Assembly: GCF_001610895.1 (NCBI RefSeq)
Contig: NZ_CP011273.1
Location: forward strand, 496,001 to 560,000
Length of the DNA: 64,000 nt
Reading direction: 5' to 3'
Origin: Planctomyces sp. SH-PL62
Lineage (GTDB): Bacteria; Planctomycetota; Planctomycetia; Isosphaerales; Isosphaeraceae
The position numbers were made by a program, and so were the translations under genes. The notes beneath the pieces were generated by a model, which saw nothing but the letters and a program-made list of their open reading frames with translations, did no database searches and was not told the DNA's origin. Shown here piece by piece: positions 60,744-64,000 of the stretch. Position 1 is the first letter of the stretch, and the number at the start of each line of letters is the position of its first letter.

Positions 60744-60780
60744 AAAAAACGCCGCGCGCGACGGGGGTCGCGTGCGGCGT
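60744..60780 (-). terminator. Intrinsic terminator of sppA
   Basis: On the minus strand the sequence past the sppA stop forms a 13-base stem (60749-60761 with 60768-60780, one G-T mismatch) with a short loop of C residues, and is followed immediately by TTTTTT (60744-60749 on the complement). This is a classical Rho-independent terminator, 36 bases after the sppA stop codon. It insulates the BlaI operon, which starts beyond it. Confidence 0.8.
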
Positions 60781-60815
60781 CGGGGTGGCGTCGCAGGGGA
60801 GCCGACCGGATCGGA

Positions 60816-62699
60816 TCAGCGGCCGAGGCCCAGCTCGGGCATCATGGCGACGACCCCTTCGCGGCGGATCAGTTCGAGGCGGCCGAGGGCGAGGCGGACG
60901 GCCCCGGCCCGGATCGGGTCGAGGGCGGCGAGCATCGGCGCGGCCTGCTCCAGCAGGATCGAGCGCGGGGGGGCCAGGCCGACGAGGCCCTTGCGATCGT
61001 CGTCCGCGTCCGGCTCCACCAGCTCCTCGATGATCGTCCGGGGCTTGGGGAGCGTGCGAACGTCGAAGTCTTCCAGGTTGGCGGCTCCGGCCGCATGACG
61101 GACGGCGTCGTGGAAGCCGCCGAGCTTGTCGATCAGGCCCAGCTCCAGGGCCTGCTTGCCGGTGTAGACGCGGCCCCCGGCCAGGTCGTCGATCGGCTTC
61201 TTGAGCTTGGCGCCGCGAATGGCGACGACGTGGCCCTTGAACTCGCCGTAGATTTCATTCATATATTCCTGCATCTTCTGCCTCTCGGCCGGGGAGAAGA
61301 CGTCGGCCGAGGCGAGCATGCCGGCGTTCTGGCCGCGACGGTAGGCCTTGAAGGTGACGCCGAGCTTGTCGTAGAGCTCGCCGACGGCCATCTTGCCGCT
61401 GACGACGCCGATCGAGCCGGTGATGGTCGCCTCGTCGGCGAAGACGGCGTCGGTGCCGCAGGCGACGTAATAGCCGCCGCTGCCGGCGACGTCCCCCATC
61501 GAGACCACCAGGGGCTTCTTCGCCTTCACGCGGCGGGTGGCGTCGAGGATGATCTCGCTGGCCAGGGCCGAGCCCCCCGGCGAATCGACCCGGAGGACGA
61601 CCGCCTTGATCGCGTCGTCGTTCGCCGCGTCGTCGAGCGCCTTGCGGATCGTCACGGCCGCCGCCTCGCCGTCCTGGAAGACGGCCATACCGCCCGATTT
61701 GGCGAGCACGATCGGGCCGTCGACGTAGACGACGCCCACGGCGGGCTTCTTGGCGTCGGTCTTCGACGCCGCCAGCACCTCACCCAGGAATTTGAAGAGG
61801 CCGAACGGCGAGGTGGCGTCGAGCTTGGGCTCGGCCTTCTTGCCGTACTTGCGGTCAAAAACCACGTCGTCGCCATACGTCTTCTTGAGGTGGGCCTCCA
61901 GGTCCTGGCGATGCTCGACGACGTCCACCACGCCCAGCGCCCTGGCCTTCTCGGCGGTATGCGGGCCGCTGTCGATCCAGGCCCGCACCAGCTCGGGGCT
62001 GGCCTTGCGGCCGGCGGCGATCCGACTGACCATCGTGTCGAAGAGGCTGTCCAGCAGCCAGTTCTGCATGGCCTCGGCCTCCTTGCTCGGGCCGTCGCGC
62101 AGGAACATCTCGGCGGCGCTCTTGTAGTCGCCGCAGGTGAGGAAGTCGGGCTTGACGCCGACCTTGTCCAGCAGGCCGCGAAGATAAGGAGCCTCGCCGT
62201 AGATCCCCGTGATCCAGAGGTCGGCCGTGGGGACCACGCTGACGCGCGAGGCGCCGCTGAGGAGGACGTACTGGCCCAGGCTCCCGACCGTGTCGGCGTG
62301 GCCGATCACCTCCTTGCCCGCCGCCTTGAGGCGGTCGAACGCCCGGCGGATCTCGGCGACCTGCGCGGCGCCGACGCTCGGACCTTCCAGGATCACGACG
62401 ACGGCCTTGACCGCGGGGTCCTTCGCCGCCTTGTCCATCCGCTCGATGAGCGTCCAGAGCGGCGTCGAGGTCTCTCCGCCGAGGTTCAGCACCTCCTCGC
62501 GAGGCGTCTCCTTGACCGCGCCCGAGAGCCGGAACACGGCCACTCGAGGCTTGGGCGGCTCGGGCTTCTTCTCGGGCTCGGGCTTCCCGGCCGCGGCGTC
62601 CTGGGCCGTCGCCCGCGGCGTATTCCAGGCTTCCGTCCCGAGGGCGGCGGCCAGCGCCACGGCCAGGGCGAAGTGGTGGCGACTTCGAATGCTCATCAT
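60816..62699 (-). CDS. sppA: Signal peptide peptidase SppA, 67K type
   Basis: 627 residues, two tandem ATG at 62699 and 62696; GAGGA upstream. Signal/anchor at residues 8-22, Ala/Pro/Glu-Lys linker to ~52. Two S49 protease domains as in the E. coli protein. The N-terminal domain carries the catalytic Lys in YKSAAEMFLRDGP (K193; E. coli K209), the C-terminal domain the nucleophilic Ser in MGDVAGSGGYY (S407; E. coli S409). VVLRVDSPGGSALASEII, ITGSIGVVSGKMAV and DEATITGSIG are family motifs. It degrades cleaved signal peptides within the membrane. Ends at a clear terminator; next upstream gene is the PA0069-type radical SAM protein, 182 bases away. Confidence 0.94.
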   Translation of the reverse strand: MMSIRSRHHFALAVALAAALGTEAWNTPRATAQDAAAGKPEPEKKPEPPKPRVAVFRLSGAVKETPREEVLNLGGETSTPLWTLIERMDKAAKDPAVKAVVVILEGPSVGAAQVAEIRRAFDRLKAAGKEVIGHADTVGSLGQYVLLSGASRVSVVPTADLWITGIYGEAPYLRGLLDKVGVKPDFLTCGDYKSAAEMFLRDGPSKEAEAMQNWLLDSLFDTMVSRIAAGRKASPELVRAWIDSGPHTAEKARALGVVDVVEHRQDLEAHLKKTYGDDVVFDRKYGKKAEPKLDATSPFGLFKFLGEVLAASKTDAKKPAVGVVYVDGPIVLAKSGGMAVFQDGEAAAVTIRKALDDAANDDAIKAVVLRVDSPGGSALASEIILDATRRVKAKKPLVVSMGDVAGSGGYYVACGTDAVFADEATITGSIGVVSGKMAVGELYDKLGVTFKAYRRGQNAGMLASADVFSPAERQKMQEYMNEIYGEFKGHVVAIRGAKLKKPIDDLAGGRVYTGKQALELGLIDKLGGFHDAVRHAAGAANLEDFDVRTLPKPRTIIEELVEPDADDDRKGLVGLAPPRSILLEQAAPMLAALDPIRAGAVRLALGRLELIRREGVVAMMPELGLGR

Positions 62700-62881
62700 G
62701 GGGGTCGTCCTCGTCGCTCGTTCGGGCCAGCCCATTTCGCGGACGCGGCGTCGCGCGGGGGCGGTCGGTCGGGTATTCGTCGAGCCCGGCCGATTCTTCG
62801 GCCCGGCCCTCGCGATCAATGGTAGGCGGGGGCGACTGCGCAAGGCAATCCGGCGTTCACCCCCCCCGCTCTGCCGTCCGG

Positions 62882-63967
62882 TCAGTCGAACAACCGAAGC
62901 TGACCATCGCGCTTCGCGGGGCGCTGGAAGGCTTCGGCTGTGACCGGCCAGGGCTGGACGTTGAGGTCGAGTCGTCGGCAGGAGGTCTTGAAGACGCGGG
63001 CGATGACGTCGGCGATCGGTCCTTCGCCGCGCATCCGGTCGCCGAACCGGGCGTCGTAGAGCTTGCCCCCGTGCATCGAGCGGATCCGATTCAGGACCTT
63101 GGTTTTGGCGTCGGGGCGATGACGTTCGAGCCAGTCCTCGAACAGCGGGGCGACGGCCATCGGCAGGCGGACCGGGACGTAGCCCGCGATACGGGCTCCG
63201 GCCTTGGCCGCCGCTTCGAGGATCGCGGGCATCTCGTGGTCGGTGAGGCCCGGGATCACGGGGGCGACCATGACCCCCGTGGGCACGCCGGCCTCCGAGA
63301 GCGTTCGGATCGCCGCCAGCCGCCCGGACGGTCGGCTCGTGCGGGGCTCCATCTCGGCCGCCATCGCCGGGTTGAGCGTCGTGATCGAGACCAGCACGCC
63401 GGCCGCGCGATGCTTCGCGAGGTCGGCGAGCACGTCGACGTCGCGGGCCACCAGGCGGTTCTTGGTCACGATGGTCACGGGCTGGCGATACTCCGCCATC
63501 ACCTCCAGGCAGGCGCGGGTGAGCCGGAGCTTCCGCTCGATCGGCTGATAGGGGTCGGTGACCCCGCTCATCGAGAGAACCCGCGGACGCCATCGCGGCG
63601 AATCCAGGGCCGCCCGCAGGAGCGCCGGGGCCTCGCGCTTCACCAGGATCCGGGTCTCGAAATCCAGGCCCGCCGACAGTCCCAGGAATTCGTGCGTCGG
63701 TCGGGCGTAGCAGTAGATGCAGCCGTGCTCGCAGCCACGATACGGGTTGATGCTGGCCTCGAAGCCGACGTCGGGGCTCTGGTTCTCGGCGATGATCGAG
63801 CGGGAATGGTCTTCGAGGAACTCGGTCTCGGGCCGTCGCAGCCCTTCCAGGTAATCGGCGTCGTCCTGAACCGTTTCCAGCTCGATCTCGTGGTGGACGC
63901 GATCGAACCGATTCGGGGGGTTGAAACCGGCCCCTCGGCCCTTGGGGGGGATCCGTTCGCCGCTCAT
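62882..63967 (-). CDS. PA0069-family radical SAM protein
   Basis: 361 residues from ATG 63967. Iron-sulfur cluster motif CEHGCIYCYARP with Cys at 79, 83 and 86 (CxxxCxxC) in the line ASINPYRGCEHGCIYCYARP; then TDPYQPIERKLRLTRACLEV, VTIVTKNRLVARDVDVL, SITTLNPAMAAEMEPRTSRP, and GVMVAPVIPGLTD. The GRGAGFNPPNRF start is characteristic. PA0069-like proteins are relatives of spore photoproduct lyase, but lack defined substrates. Cytoplasmic. The start of the next upstream gene is beyond the window. Confidence 0.94.
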   Translation of the reverse strand: MSGERIPPKGRGAGFNPPNRFDRVHHEIELETVQDDADYLEGLRRPETEFLEDHSRSIIAENQSPDVGFEASINPYRGCEHGCIYCYARPTHEFLGLSAGLDFETRILVKREAPALLRAALDSPRWRPRVLSMSGVTDPYQPIERKLRLTRACLEVMAEYRQPVTIVTKNRLVARDVDVLADLAKHRAAGVLVSITTLNPAMAAEMEPRTSRPSGRLAAIRTLSEAGVPTGVMVAPVIPGLTDHEMPAILEAAAKAGARIAGYVPVRLPMAVAPLFEDWLERHRPDAKTKVLNRIRSMHGGKLYDARFGDRMRGEGPIADVIARVFKTSCRRLDLNVQPWPVTAEAFQRPAKRDGQLRLFD

Positions 63968-64000
63968 GATCTGCCACCTCGCGATTGATCCGACGCTCCG

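Noticed and set aside
1-64000. tRNA, rRNA, CRISPR array, known riboswitch
   Set aside because: None recognised on reading the sequence; no cloverleaf T-arm consensus, no direct repeat-spacer series.

Overview
The window is very GC-rich bacterial chromosome that reads as a planctomycete, most likely of the Isosphaeraceae/Gemmataceae side (inference from gene content, no marker gene is present). The pointers are a DUF1559 prepilin-like secreted protein with an H-x9-DG tail, a DUF1501 protein, DUF4159 proteins, a planctomycete-style CxxCH protein, a MoxR/DUF58/von Willebrand operon, Gfo/Idh/MocA and VCBS/FG-GAP secreted proteins, and several BlaI/M56-type genes. No rRNA, tRNA or CRISPR array was seen.

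Layout. 1-3.5 kb: end of a TPM-domain gene, a small Sm-like protein, a secreted CxxCH protein whose reading frame is broken, and a helical-repeat protein. 3.5-10.3 kb (minus strand): moxR, DUF58, BatA/VWA and a VWA/amidotransferase-like membrane protein, the last also broken by one base. 10.9-14.4 kb: two secreted proteins, one a prenyltransferase-fold protein with two DUF4159 domains. 14.6-16 kb: class II photolyase, divergent from a tight plus-strand cluster (16.3-20.2 kb) of inositol-phosphate synthase, TIM-barrel isomerase, UbiA-type prenyltransferase (EboC-like) and a second TIM-barrel protein (EboE-like). An EboB-like TatD hydrolase lies 5 kb further on (25.4-26.2 kb) on the other strand. 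Between them are a HEAT-repeat protein, the DUF1559 protein and a small frameshifted lipoprotein.

26.2-27.5 kb is a graveyard of gene pieces: an integrase N-terminus, a sulfite-oxidase-like C-terminus, an ArsR N-terminus and an OsmC-like C-terminus. It is followed by a PEBP-family lipoprotein and a DUF1501 protein. 30.3-34 kb holds TIM-barrel isomerase, GT2 glycosyltransferase and B12-binding radical SAM genes. 34-46.7 kb: hybrid sensor kinase, MsrA, Old Yellow Enzyme, STAS protein, DUF72, a ligase-less LigD, Gfo/Idh oxidoreductase and a SWIM/SNF2 helicase. 46.8-57.9 kb: glucose-6-phosphate isomerase, DUF202, PLC-like phosphodiesterase, serine hydrolase, FG-GAP/SnoaL fusion, beta-propeller glycosidase-like protein, two-domain redoxin, CoA-binding protein. 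58-60.7 kb: a BlaI - M56 - PD40 operon with two operator-like dyads. 60.8-64 kb: SppA with an intrinsic terminator, and a PA0069-type radical SAM protein.

The most interesting system is the split ebo-like cluster. The most important quality point is that three genes carry a one-base loss of the same sign, each in or beside a C/G run; this may be an assembly artefact rather than biology.
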